From: Halomicrococcus gelatinilyticus
GTDB lineage: Archaea; Halobacteriota; Halobacteria; Halobacteriales; Haladaptataceae
Assembly: GCA_024227995.1 (NCBI GenBank)
Contig: CP100465.1
Coordinates: 372,001-436,000, forward strand
DNA length: 64,000 nucleotides
Reading direction: 5' to 3'
The number at the start of each line of letters is the position of its first letter. Within the stretch, counting starts at the first letter, position 1. The translations under genes and the position numbers were made by a program. A model generated the notes under the pieces. That model worked only from the letters and a program-made list of their open reading frames with translations. It ran no database searches and was not told the DNA's origin. Shown here piece by piece: positions 27,980 through 37,043 of the stretch.

Positions 27980-30223
27980 ATGGATAGTAGCCTAGAAGAC
28001 TTCGTAGAAGGCGATAGTTCCGAAGAATCGGAAAGCAAGAAAACCACCACTAAAGGATTTAGTGAAGGGTCGGAAGTTAGAAAAATAATCAAGCGTTGCC
28101 ACGATATCCTGTATAAAGACGAAGGCCTAGACCCGGCACGAGCGTACGATGAGCTCACAACCCTACTGATAGTCAAGGTCTTTTCTGAAAAAGAGGACAC
28201 AAACTCCCAATTTACCGCGGAGTCAAGTCCTGATGAGACAACGAATAAGATTCGGATGCTCCTTCAAGGAGCTCTTGAGGACGGGATATGTAGCGAATTG
28301 TTGCTGGTAAACGGCAACAATGGAGAGGACCCGGAGTCTGTCTTCCAATTAGATGACGAAACGATTCACAAGCTTGTGTCCATTCTCCAGGATTACAGTT
28401 TCTCTGGGACATATACCGGAGATAGCAGTCCAGACATCAAGGGTGAGATGTTTCAGGAAATGGTCGGAGAAACCTTCCGTGCCGAGCTAGGGGCATATTT
28501 CACACCTCGGGAGGTCGTCGACTTTATGGTTGATTTCCTTGAAGTAAAGCCTGATTCTCGAACGCTCGACCCCAGTTGCGGCAGTGGAGGGTTCTTTGTT
28601 GGAGCACTCAATCATCTTTCTGAAAGGTTGTCTGCTCAGAAGGACGGTGATATCAACAGTCACGTGGAGAACTTCGTTGAAGAGAACATTTGGGGTGTGG
28701 ACATAAACCACCGGATGGTTCGGACATCTCGGTTTAATTTGTTCACGTATTCTAATTCTACAGGAAATATTCATCTTCAGGACGGGCTTCAAGCTACTGG
28801 GCCAGATTTCGATGATGGGTCATTTGACCGCATTTTTTCGAATCCTCCGTTTGCAGGCCAAGAAGACCGAGAAAGCGTACTTAATGAGTTCGAGATTGGT
28901 AGAAAAGAGAGCGGAGAAACTCGCTCTGTCAGTAAGGAGCTTCCGTTCATTGAAAAAATCGTCCGTCTATTAGATGAGGGTGGAAAGGCAGGAATAGTAT
29001 TACCAGAGAGCGTCTTCAACAATCAAAGTCAGCAATTCAAGGATATTAGAAAGTATCTGTATCGGAATGTCCGCATTGAGGCACTAATTGGACTCCCACG
29101 GGAAGCTTTCCATCATACAGATACAGGGGTACAAGGTGCACTTCTGTTCGTCGAGAAGACAGAACCACCAGAAGACTATGAAGTGTATATTGACTGGGCA
29201 GAGAATGTCGGTTATAACACATTAGGACATAAGATTGGTCGAAATGACCTCCCAGATATTGTCGAACGTTACAAGGATAGCACCCCGTCTAAAGAACACT
29301 ACTTCGAGCTCTCCGAGTTGCGTGAAAATGGTCGGATAGACCCGTTCTACTATCATCCTGAGCGAACACGGTTACAGAGAAAAGCGAAGAGTTCGAGTGA
29401 CCAGCTTATTCCCCTTAGTGATATCGTGGAAGAGAAAGGGGAAACGATATCTAACCGTGTCAAAACACAGAAGGGTAATCATTTTGCGTATATTGAGGTC
29501 CGAAACTGTAGTAAAGAAGGCGAGATAACTGGCTGGAGAGATGTTACTGCCGGGGTAGATAGCGTCCCGAGCAGGCTGACTTACTGGATGAAGCCGGGAA
29601 CAATCCTCCTGTCAAACCATCGGGATTCTATAAAATCCGGGCGGAACCCTATCTTAGTCCCAGAAGCGTTCAACGGTGAGATAGATTCAGAGGGGAATTT
29701 GTATCTCTTCGGTGACGAGGTTCCCCATGCACAGGTTACAGTTTGGGACTCAGAATCAGAAACCTGGAAAAACCCCTCAGAAGTAGATGATACGGGAGAA
29801 TTTCCGTTAGAAGTACAGTATGATATTGAAGCAAATAGCGTTGTAATTCCAGACAGTGAACTTGAGATTCGGCTTGAAGGTAGTTTTGTTGGATTTGTCA
29901 CGACAAACCGACTGATGCAACTACATCCACGGGATTCGTTTGGCTCTATCGATTCGCCCGTGACTCAGTATGCTGACCAACTGCTCCAGACGGAGTTTGT
30001 GCGTGAACAACTTATTCGAGAGACCACGGGCGCTGCATCACCAGAACTCAAATCCAAAAATCTAGAAGATATCACAGTACCAGTCCCAGAAGATGGCGAT
30101 GTTGCTGGGTTCATGGAGGAAATCCTCCAGATGGAAGAAAAGATTGACCACCACAAGCAAGAGATAAAAAATCTAAACTCCGAGATTAGGGGTAAATTCG
30201 ATAACCTAATTCCCGAATCATAG
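27980..30223 (+). CDS. Type I-like N6-adenine methylase fused to specificity domain
   Basis: A 747-residue protein. The HsdM-like N-terminal helical domain leads into GAYFTPREVV (171-180), motif I DPSCGSGGFF (197-206) and motif IV SNPPF (about 290), the gamma-class N6-adenine order. After about residue 440 a target-recognition-like region follows, ending in a coiled coil (EEILQMEEKIDHHKQEIKNLNSEIRGKF), as in HsdS or type IIG enzymes. ATG at 27980 is used; a GTG lies three codons earlier. No HsdR is nearby; an HNH protein is encoded convergently five bases beyond its stop. Confidence 0.88.
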   Translation: MDSSLEDFVEGDSSEESESKKTTTKGFSEGSEVRKIIKRCHDILYKDEGLDPARAYDELTTLLIVKVFSEKEDTNSQFTAESSPDETTNKIRMLLQGALEDGICSELLLVNGNNGEDPESVFQLDDETIHKLVSILQDYSFSGTYTGDSSPDIKGEMFQEMVGETFRAELGAYFTPREVVDFMVDFLEVKPDSRTLDPSCGSGGFFVGALNHLSERLSAQKDGDINSHVENFVEENIWGVDINHRMVRTSRFNLFTYSNSTGNIHLQDGLQATGPDFDDGSFDRIFSNPPFAGQEDRESVLNEFEIGRKESGETRSVSKELPFIEKIVRLLDEGGKAGIVLPESVFNNQSQQFKDIRKYLYRNVRIEALIGLPREAFHHTDTGVQGALLFVEKTEPPEDYEVYIDWAENVGYNTLGHKIGRNDLPDIVERYKDSTPSKEHYFELSELRENGRIDPFYYHPERTRLQRKAKSSSDQLIPLSDIVEEKGETISNRVKTQKGNHFAYIEVRNCSKEGEITGWRDVTAGVDSVPSRLTYWMKPGTILLSNHRDSIKSGRNPILVPEAFNGEIDSEGNLYLFGDEVPHAQVTVWDSESETWKNPSEVDDTGEFPLEVQYDIEANSVVIPDSELEIRLEGSFVGFVTTNRLMQLHPRDSFGSIDSPVTQYADQLLQTEFVREQLIRETTGAASPELKSKNLEDITVPVPEDGDVAGFMEEILQMEEKIDHHKQEIKNLNSEIRGKFDNLIPES

Positions 30224-30228
30224 CTGGA

Positions 30229-31251
30229 TTATTTCAGATATTCGTTCTGGAATTCTTCCATCTTCTCGTCTATTTCCTGAATCACTGAGTCTTGCTGGTC
30301 CGAACCAAGGACGTGGTAGAGACTTACCTTCCGGCTGTTAACGATATCTCTAATTTCGCTATCAGTAAATGTTCCAACAGCTTCCAGGAGAGTTCGTTTT
30401 TGACCGTCTGTGAGTTTCGTGTCGTCTCTCAGAATCTCTTCCACTTCTCCGTCATCAAGAATTCCTAATCCACGTGCTGAGTCAATCCTGTCTTCAACCT
30501 TCGTCTTACGGCCTCGAACGAGTAGTTCCAGATTGTTTTTAATACTCATCTCTTCCGGGTACTCTTGACGCAATCGAGTGTTTAGTTCTTTGAAATATTC
30601 CTTCGTGGCAGAGTAATACTCACGGTATTGTTCTAATTCATCCTCGTCGATAACGGGATGGATTTCATCGACTTCCAAGAGACCTTCACGGTGCAGATAC
30701 ATCGCAAACGCCCAAGTCTCCTCAAACCGTTGATTGCTTTGAGTGAGTCCAACCTGCCGCCCCATCTTTTCCAACTCTTTGACCGTCTTCGGCTTCTGGG
30801 TGAAAAGAAGGTACATTACGGCAGCAGCAGTACCTAAATCGAGAATGTTTCCATTCTCCCAGTGCCGAGACTGGTTACACCGCCTGCATAGGAAACGGAG
30901 GTTTTCGAGGCGGTCTGCTTCATCACCGAGAATATCCCGTTCCACAATATGGTCGTGGTTTATACTGGTTATTTTTCCGCAATTTTCGCAAGGACCGTAT
31001 TGCGAATACATCCATCTTCGGGATGGTGCCCATCTGTTGCCCCGCTCGTAACGCTCTCTCAGTCCGTCTAGCTGAGGGACGTGAGTTGCCGTCTGAGGTG
31101 GTTGAAGAGATTGCAGCATCTCTTTTGCAATGGTAGTCCAGTCAAGGATATCTTCTTCAACGAGGTTTGTGATGATTTCTTCACATCTCTCTTCAGTCAC
31201 GTCAAGGAGTTCCTCTGGTTCACCGTCGTCACCAAAGTTAGATTGACCCAT
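30229..31251 (-). CDS. HNH endonuclease-like protein
   Basis: A 340-residue protein from the ATG at 31251 (MGQSNFGDD). An HNH zinc-finger nuclease core lies at about residues 90-140: CENCGK, NHDHIVERD (catalytic His pair) and CRRCNQSRHW. The rest is helical with a C-terminal coiled coil. It converges with the M-S methylase with a gap of five bases and may be its cleavage partner, which would make an unusual restriction-modification arrangement. A stand-alone nuclease is equally possible. Confidence 0.75.
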   Translation of the reverse strand: MGQSNFGDDGEPEELLDVTEERCEEIITNLVEEDILDWTTIAKEMLQSLQPPQTATHVPQLDGLRERYERGNRWAPSRRWMYSQYGPCENCGKITSINHDHIVERDILGDEADRLENLRFLCRRCNQSRHWENGNILDLGTAAAVMYLLFTQKPKTVKELEKMGRQVGLTQSNQRFEETWAFAMYLHREGLLEVDEIHPVIDEDELEQYREYYSATKEYFKELNTRLRQEYPEEMSIKNNLELLVRGRKTKVEDRIDSARGLGILDDGEVEEILRDDTKLTDGQKRTLLEAVGTFTDSEIRDIVNSRKVSLYHVLGSDQQDSVIQEIDEKMEEFQNEYLK

Positions 31252-31466
31252 TAGGTCCAACCAAGTTACACAAATCACAAATACCTTACTGTGCGATGAT
31301 GAGTGAATCTGGAGCCGGTTATTGAAGATTCTGGAGGGTCTTCGCTACTGAACCTGTCTACTTAGGTCGAACTGTGTGTTTGTGTGGGTGAATATCCTCG
31401 ATAGTAATCGAACTCCTGTGCTACTGCCAGCACTCTATCGTTCTGAGGTGGATAAGCGAAATGAAG

Positions 31467-31494
31467 AGTCGGTAATAGGTCGGCCTCGGCACTC
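31467..31494. repeat. Candidate right attachment site and arm site of element 1
   Basis: 31479-31494 repeats the 16-bp left core exactly. Directly inside it, AGTCGGTAATAG (31467-31478) is the inverse complement of CTATTACCGACT at 13886-13897. The gap 31252-31593 holds no gene. Confidence 0.6.
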
Positions 31495-31593
31495 ATAGGG
31501 TTCGTCGTCGCCGGCCGCCACGCCGACTCGGAACGTCGTGTCTCGTCATCGGCCGTGCGGCGCTACGGGCCGACGCACAAAGACCCTTGCTCA

Positions 31594-32430
31594 TCACCGT
31601 ATCTTCCGGACGTTGCTGATGTCGAAACCGGCGTCGTGGATCTCCGTCTCGAAGCGGATGATGTCCTCGGCCTCGATGCGCGAGAGGACGCCGCGGAACT
31701 CCCGGACGTACATCGTCCGGTCGCGCTCGTTGCCGCCGCTCTCCCACTCGAATCCGAGGGTGCCGTCGACCGCGCCCATCAGGGTTCCCATCTCGGTGTC
31801 AGTCAGACTCTCCTGGTTGACGAGCACGAGGATGAGACCGCCCCACGACTGGGACGCCTTCTTCAGACCCTGCAGGAGCATCGTCGCCTCGCTCGTGTCG
31901 ACCTGCTCGTCGGGCAGCGCCATCAGGTCGGTCAGTGCGTCGACGAGGACGAGGCTGCCGCGCGCGTTCGCCGTCAGGTAGTCGCCGAACGCCTCGAGGA
32001 CGTCGCGGCGGTCGCTGGCCGACCCGAGGTCCTCCAGGGTGCGCCGCTTGCCGACGTACCAGTCGCGGGGGATCGGACTCAGCTGGAAGTACTCCCGCGA
32101 GAGGTCCTCGAACTCGATCTCGGGCATCGCGGCGTCCATGAGTTCGTCGTCGACCGTGTGGAAGATCTCCTCGCGGATCTCGCGCGGGCTCGCGGTGAAC
32201 GAGACGTAGTGCACCTCCTCCGGGAGCGAGGCCTCGTCGGCGACGGAGCCGTAGTGCAGTTCGAACGCGTCCGGATCGGAGTGCGCGAGCGCGTTGAAGG
32301 TCGCGCTCGTGTGGAGGAACTCGCGCGCGCCGGCCCCCGCGTCGCCGGCCAGCAGGACGACGCTACCGGGCGGTGACCCGCCGCCGATCAGCGAGTCGAG
32401 TTCCGAGACGCCGAACGGGATGCGGTTCAT
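31594..32430 (-). CDS. HTR-like RecA-fold protein
   Basis: A 278-residue member of the RecA/KaiC/RAD55 superfamily, the kind annotated as HTR-like in haloarchaea. It opens with IPFGVSELDSLIGGGSPPGSVVLLAGDAGAGAREF, the KaiC-like entry. The P-loop is degenerate: GDAGAGAR lacks the Lys of GxxGxGK(S/T). The Walker-B-like strand SLVLVDALTDL is present. It may bind but not hydrolyse ATP, and a signalling role is possible. It is the first core gene right of element 1. Confidence 0.8.
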   Translation of the reverse strand: MNRIPFGVSELDSLIGGGSPPGSVVLLAGDAGAGAREFLHTSATFNALAHSDPDAFELHYGSVADEASLPEEVHYVSFTASPREIREEIFHTVDDELMDAAMPEIEFEDLSREYFQLSPIPRDWYVGKRRTLEDLGSASDRRDVLEAFGDYLTANARGSLVLVDALTDLMALPDEQVDTSEATMLLQGLKKASQSWGGLILVLVNQESLTDTEMGTLMGAVDGTLGFEWESGGNERDRTMYVREFRGVLSRIEAEDIIRFETEIHDAGFDISNVRKIR

Positions 32431-32441
32431 GCGCTCCCATC

Positions 32442-33419
32442 TCAGGCTCGTTCCTTACCGTTTACGCTCGCACTCCGGTTGCGGGGACGGGCGGTCACCA
32501 CCTCGCCGCCACGTCCGACCGCGTCGAGTGCCGCCCGCGCCGCGTCGGTGGCCGCGTCGGCGTGGTCTCGGTCGGTCACGGCGTACACCGCCGGCCCCCA
32601 CGACGACTGGCCGACGCCGGAGACCGCGGTGGACTCCTGCAGTCGGGCGATGACGTCCCCGACGGGCGGGCGGTAGACGCCGCCCTGTTCGTCGGCGTAC
32701 CACGCGCCGTTGAGGCGGCCGATCTCAGCGACCGCCGCGCCGAAGCGTTCGTGGTCGCCGTCGATTACGGCGGGGATGGCGCGTCGCAGCAGCACCGCAC
32801 CGATCTGGTCGGCGATGGTCGGGTCGGCGCGCTCGACGACCGCGCGCATGCTGTCGTCCTCCTCGTCGCCGTTGCGTCCCGGGTCCGCGTCCGGGAGCGC
32901 GAGGACGAACCGCCAGTCGTCGGGCACCGCGTGGCGGGCCGCGACCGCCGGCACCGACCACTCGCCAGGGTCGGGGCGGTCGACCGTGAATCGCTCGGCG
33001 GGGTGGCCGGCGTCGACGACGAAGCCGCCTCGCTCGAAGGTGGCGACGCCGACGCCGCTCCGCCCGCCGCGGTCGAGGTCGGGCGCTCGTTCGCGGACGT
33101 CCAGGGTGCGGTCGTACGCCCGCGCGACGGCCGCGAGGACGGCCAGCGCGAGCTGGGTGCCGCTCCCGAGCCCGGCGTGACGGGGGAGCGACTCCGCGAC
33201 CGTCACGTCCGCACCCGGAACGTCGAGCACGTCCGTCGCCCGCCGTGCGTACTCGCGGGCGGTCGGGTGTTCACAGCTGACGCGGTCGGCGGGCGTCGCG
33301 TCGACGCGGACCCGCGGCTCCTCGAGCGCGACGCCGACGCCGCCGTACAGTCGCTCGTGCGCCAGCGAGAGGTTCTGGAACCCGAAGTGGAGGCGAGCCC
33401 CCGTCGTCACCTGCGCCAT
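32442..33419 (-). CDS. Beta-RFAP synthase family / GHMP-type protein
   Basis: A 325-residue protein. TGARLHFGF at the start and LPRHAGLGSGTQLALAVLAA (the GHMP glycine-rich P-loop) place it in the beta-ribofuranosylaminobenzene 5'-phosphate synthase family. In methanogens this enzyme joins PRPP and p-hydroxybenzoate or pABA in methanopterin synthesis; in haloarchaea the product may be a tetrahydrofolate-like cofactor. The ATG at 33419 gives the family start MAQVTTGARLHFG. It is cotranscribed with the glycosyltransferase gene 62 bp upstream. Confidence 0.85.
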   Translation of the reverse strand: MAQVTTGARLHFGFQNLSLAHERLYGGVGVALEEPRVRVDATPADRVSCEHPTAREYARRATDVLDVPGADVTVAESLPRHAGLGSGTQLALAVLAAVARAYDRTLDVRERAPDLDRGGRSGVGVATFERGGFVVDAGHPAERFTVDRPDPGEWSVPAVAARHAVPDDWRFVLALPDADPGRNGDEEDDSMRAVVERADPTIADQIGAVLLRRAIPAVIDGDHERFGAAVAEIGRLNGAWYADEQGGVYRPPVGDVIARLQESTAVSGVGQSSWGPAVYAVTDRDHADAATDAARAALDAVGRGGEVVTARPRNRSASVNGKERA

Positions 33420-33481
33420 ACCTGAACGTAGGACAGGGGAAGAAAGGGGGTTTCGACAGTGGCAAAAGCAGTCGGGGGACG

Positions 33482-34558
33482 CTAGGCCATCCGTTCGAGG
33501 ACGTACTCGGCCGCGCGGTCCGCGCCGTTCTCGTAGTCGGGCGCGGCCGGTGGATTTTCCACCGCGCGGGCGACGTGGTCGATGGAGTGCTCGACCTGGA
33601 ACCCGGTCAACCCATTGCGTTCGAGGACGCGGGAGACGCCGTGCTGTTCGTCCGTGAACGGGTAGACCACGCAGGGCGTGCCGGCGACGGCGGCCTCCAT
33701 CACGGTCGAGTAGCCGGAACAGACGACGACGTCGGCGGCGCGGATCCACGGGAGCATGGCGGGGACGCACTCCCAGTCGGCGTCCCCGACGAGCGTCACG
33801 TCGTGGCCCTCCGCGCGCAGCGTCGCGGCGAGCGTGTCGAAGTTCGTCGAGTAGGTGCTCGGGACGAGCAGGAGGTCAAGGTCGTCCGGCGGGCCGCCGC
33901 CGTCGGTCGGGGCGGCCCCGGCGGTCGACCCGCCCTCCGCATCCGGACCACTGCCGGCGGACGAGACGGCGTCCGGGGTCGGGACGGTGCCGTTCGCCGG
34001 CACGTCGACGTCGGTCGCCGACGCCGGGTCGAGGGCAACCGGCGGGATGTAGACGACGCCGGGCGGGTCGCCCGCGTCGGGTTCCCAGACGGTCGGGTAG
34101 AGGAACCCCTCGGCCACCGTCAGCTGATAGCGGTTGAGCAGCCACGTGAACACCTGTTCGACGGCGGCGTCGTAGTAGGAGGCGGCGTTGTGCGTGAGGA
34201 CGTACAGCGGCGTTCCCGTGCACTGTGCGGCCATCGCCGCGAACATGTCGTCGGTCACCAGCGCGTCGGGGTCCTCGCGGCGGAGCCACCGGGCGATGTC
34301 GTAGACCCGCTTGCCGCTGTTGGGGACGCTGCGGCCGACGACGTCCAGCAGCGACCCGCCCTGGTAGTCGCCGATGAAATCGACCGTCGCCGGACGATAC
34401 ACGTCGTAGCCGTTGTACTCGATGAACCGCGAACCGGGGCCCCCACCGGCCAGGACGACGTCCGTGTCCTCGCCTTCGAGCGACTGTGCCACCGCGAGCA
34501 TCCGGGTCGCGTGGCCAGCCCCCTCCGGGTAGTGAGCGACGGCGACGGTCCGACTCAT
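33482..34558 (-). CDS. MJ1255/UDP-GlcNAc-transferase-like glycosyltransferase
   Basis: A 358-residue GT-B-fold protein. The N-terminal VAHYPEGAGHATRMLAVAQSL has the His-containing glycine loop of MurG-like transferases. The C-terminal domain carries ADVVVCSGYSTVMEAAVAGTPCVVYPFTDEQ, the nucleotide-sugar-binding signature. A haloarchaeal low-complexity Pro/Gly/Ala insert lies at about residues 205-245. ATG 34558 gives the start MSRTVAVAHYPEG. The acceptor is unknown. Confidence 0.82.
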   Translation of the reverse strand: MSRTVAVAHYPEGAGHATRMLAVAQSLEGEDTDVVLAGGGPGSRFIEYNGYDVYRPATVDFIGDYQGGSLLDVVGRSVPNSGKRVYDIARWLRREDPDALVTDDMFAAMAAQCTGTPLYVLTHNAASYYDAAVEQVFTWLLNRYQLTVAEGFLYPTVWEPDAGDPPGVVYIPPVALDPASATDVDVPANGTVPTPDAVSSAGSGPDAEGGSTAGAAPTDGGGPPDDLDLLLVPSTYSTNFDTLAATLRAEGHDVTLVGDADWECVPAMLPWIRAADVVVCSGYSTVMEAAVAGTPCVVYPFTDEQHGVSRVLERNGLTGFQVEHSIDHVARAVENPPAAPDYENGADRAAEYVLERMA

Positions 34559-34701
34559 GGAGGATTGTCTACCGTCACGGGGCAAGTATATTTGGATTCA
34601 GTGATTTCGGTGTTAAATCGCGACGCGCCGCGTTCGAAGCCGAATCCGGTAGCGCAGTACGACGTCGACGTCGGGTGCAGTACGGCGTCGACGTCGGGCC
34701 G

Positions 34702-36465
34702 TCACTGGGTGTCCGCCAGTCGTTCGACGCGGGAGAGCGAGTCGGCGTCGTCGGGGGTCCTGTCATCGCGGACCCCGAGGAATCGCGGGAACCTGAGCGC
34801 GTATCCCGACGAGTAGGTGGGCGACGCCTGGATCTCCTCGTACCCCACCTCGAACACCACCTCGGGCGCGATGTCGACGTCCTGACCGTCCTGCGAGCGG
34901 ATGTGCGGTTCCAGCAGCTCCGTCAGGTGGGCCAGCTCCTCGTCGGTGATGCCGGTCGCAACCTTGCCCAGGGTCTCGTACCCCGAGTCGGTGCGGGCTG
35001 ACAGCAGGAAGGTCCCGAGGAAGCTCGCGCGTCGTCCCTCGCCCCACTCCGCGCCGGTGACGACCAGGTCGAGCGTCTCGACGTCCGGCTTGCGCTTCAG
35101 CCAGTTCTTCCCACGGCGGCCGGGCGAGTACGTCGATTCGGGGTTCTTGAGCATGATGCCCTCGTGGCCGGTGTCGAGCGCGTTCTCCTCGACGCCCGCG
35201 ATCTCGTCGGGGTCGTCGGTCACCGTCAGCGCGGAGACGCCGGAGAACGACGACGGCGCGTCCGGGTCGGTGCCCGCGACGGTGCCGGCGAGCACCGCCT
35301 GCAGCCGGTCGTGGCGCTCGGTCAGCGGCGCGTCCAGCAGGTCGTCGCCGCTGGCGTGGAGGCAGTCGAACGCCCTGAGCTCGACCGCGACCTCCTCGCG
35401 CGCCCTCGCGACGTCGTGCTTGCGGCGGAACCGGCGCAGCACCTCCTGGAACGGCAGCGGTTCGCCGTCCTCCATCGCGACGACCTCGCCGTCGAGGATG
35501 ACCGGCTCGTCGAGCGTCGCCTCGGCGTACTCGACGACCTCCGGGAGCGCGTCGGTGACGTCCTCCATGTTCCGCGAGAAGATGCGGACGGACAGGGCGT
35601 CGTCGGTCGTCGCGTCGGACGGTGAAGCGTCGCCGGACGACGTCACGTCAGTGCCCGGCATGGTCAGCCCCTCGGGGTCGTAGTGCAACTGGACGCGCGC
35701 GCCGTCGTACTTCCACTCGACGCCGACCGTCTCCCACTCCTCGAGGGCGTCGGTCACGGTGCCGGCCTGCGCGAGCATCGCCTGCACCGGACGGCCGACG
35801 TCCAGGTCGAGCGATTCGAGTCCCTCGACGCCCTCCTCTCGGGCGACGCGGGCGACCCGGCCGTAGTCGTTCGACACCTGGAGCGCGCGCTCGACCTCCT
35901 CGACCGGCACGTCGAACGCCGCCGCGACGGCGTCGCGGACGCTCCCCTCGCCGACGCCGATGCGCATCTCCGAGAGGACGAGCCGCGCCAGGTAGCGCGC
36001 CTCGTCTTCGTCGGTGCGGTTGAACAGCCCGAACAGGATGTCGATCTTCGTGTCCTGGCTGCCCGACCCCTCCGCGTCGGCGAGCGCTTCGAGCTCATCG
36101 TACACCTCCGAGACGGTGAGCGACTCCCGTCCCCCGCCGAACTCGGCGAGCCCGGTCTGGCCGCCGAAGTCGTAGCTCGCCGCGACCGCGCCGATGTCGC
36201 CGCTCTCGGCCAGCCGCGCCTCCACGTCGTCGGCTGAGACGTTCTGCCCGGCGGCGCGCGCGATGGCCGCGTAGCAGTAGTTCGGCCCGATGTCGAGCGT
36301 CGTCGAGTCCCACGCCGGGAACACCCGGCCCTGGACGAACCGTGCCAGCACCTCGAGGTCGTCGTCGGCCGCCAGCAGGAGCTCCGTGACGGCGTCGACG
36401 ATGGCCGTGTCGGCACTCGTTCCCTCGATGTCGCGCGCACGCTCGGCGAACTCCGCGAACTCCAT
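34702..36465 (-). CDS. ligA: ATP-dependent DNA ligase
   Basis: A 587-residue archaeal/eukaryal DNA ligase I. It has an N-terminal helical DNA-binding domain, the adenylation motif WKYDGARVQ with the AMP-accepting Lys near residue 252, motif III VRIFSRNMEDVT, motif IV EPVILDGEVVA, and the C-terminal OB-fold with LKRKPDVETLDLVV. It seals nicks at Okazaki fragments and in repair. A short linker rich in Asp/Ser/Thr after the KYDG region is a haloarchaeal feature. ATG 36465 gives the usual MEFAEFA start. Confidence 0.97.
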   Translation of the reverse strand: MEFAEFAERARDIEGTSADTAIVDAVTELLLAADDDLEVLARFVQGRVFPAWDSTTLDIGPNYCYAAIARAAGQNVSADDVEARLAESGDIGAVAASYDFGGQTGLAEFGGGRESLTVSEVYDELEALADAEGSGSQDTKIDILFGLFNRTDEDEARYLARLVLSEMRIGVGEGSVRDAVAAAFDVPVEEVERALQVSNDYGRVARVAREEGVEGLESLDLDVGRPVQAMLAQAGTVTDALEEWETVGVEWKYDGARVQLHYDPEGLTMPGTDVTSSGDASPSDATTDDALSVRIFSRNMEDVTDALPEVVEYAEATLDEPVILDGEVVAMEDGEPLPFQEVLRRFRRKHDVARAREEVAVELRAFDCLHASGDDLLDAPLTERHDRLQAVLAGTVAGTDPDAPSSFSGVSALTVTDDPDEIAGVEENALDTGHEGIMLKNPESTYSPGRRGKNWLKRKPDVETLDLVVTGAEWGEGRRASFLGTFLLSARTDSGYETLGKVATGITDEELAHLTELLEPHIRSQDGQDVDIAPEVVFEVGYEEIQASPTYSSGYALRFPRFLGVRDDRTPDDADSLSRVERLADTQ

Positions 36466-36613
36466 CGTCGGGAGTTGCGAGCGCCGCGATTTAAATCGCC
36501 CGGTCGGGCGCGAACGCCGCCGCCCTGGGGCGGTTTCCAGCCATTACTTCGCGCCGCGTCGCCCCCGCATTGGAACCGACACGTTCGACTCCCGGGGGGC
36601 CGAAGTCGCGGCC

Positions 36614-36886
36614 ATGACCGACACGCTTGCGTCGAACGGCGTCACCGCGCGCTACCGCGAGACTGAGCGAGAGCGCATCCTCGAACTCGAATCCGGCGGC
36701 CGGACCGCTGTCGTCGCCCAGAACCGCGAGGGCTACGGCATGCTCAAGGTCCGCGAGACGGCCGGGGGCGACGAACTGGAGCGCTACTACGGGTTCGACA
36801 TGGCCCTCGACCACGCCGCCGAACTGCTCGGCGTCCGCCCCGACGAGATTCCGGTGCCCGACCCCGCCGCCGACCTCGGGATGTAA
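36614..36886 (+). CDS. Small conserved haloarchaeal protein
   Basis: A 90-residue protein starting at ATG 36614, divergent from ligA. It begins MTDTLASNGVTARYRETERERILELESGGRTAVVAQNREGY and is a compact alpha/beta protein ending in an acidic tail. It looks like a conserved hypothetical of haloarchaea; I cannot assign a function. Confidence 0.65.
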   Translation: MTDTLASNGVTARYRETERERILELESGGRTAVVAQNREGYGMLKVRETAGGDELERYYGFDMALDHAAELLGVRPDEIPVPDPAADLGM

Positions 36887-37043
36887 CCGGTCGGAACGGC
36901 GATACTGCTCGTGTCCGGCCGTCGGGGTCTATCAGGAACGGACGAGAACTGTGGGGATTGGCGAGAACTGTACGGATGGACCAGAACCGCGAACTGAGGA
37001 GAACTGTGAACGGGAGCAGTGCGACCGAGCGGTCGAGGGCGTT

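Larger units (their letters stand above)
13666..31494. mobile_element. Integrated element 1 (about 17.8 kb, defence-rich)
   Basis: Bounded by a 16-bp direct repeat (13666-13681 and 31479-31494). It carries a tyrosine integrase (19548-20483) with an associated RHH protein, has lower GC than both flanks, and contains no GATC anywhere. The nearest GATC sites are at 13576 and 31639, just outside. Cargo includes small regulators, a GIY-YIG-like protein, a DUF262-HNH nuclease, a P-loop helicase-like protein, a coupled soluble/membrane pair, and an M-S methylase convergent with an HNH protein. No capsid, terminase or obvious conjugation gene is visible. It may be a plasmid-derived or satellite-like island. 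Confidence 0.7.

Noticed and set aside
32442..33770. Longer start for the beta-RFAP-synthase-like gene
   Set aside because: The added 117 residues are Arg-rich and overlap the glycosyltransferase gene; MAQVTTGARLHFG at 33419 is the family start.
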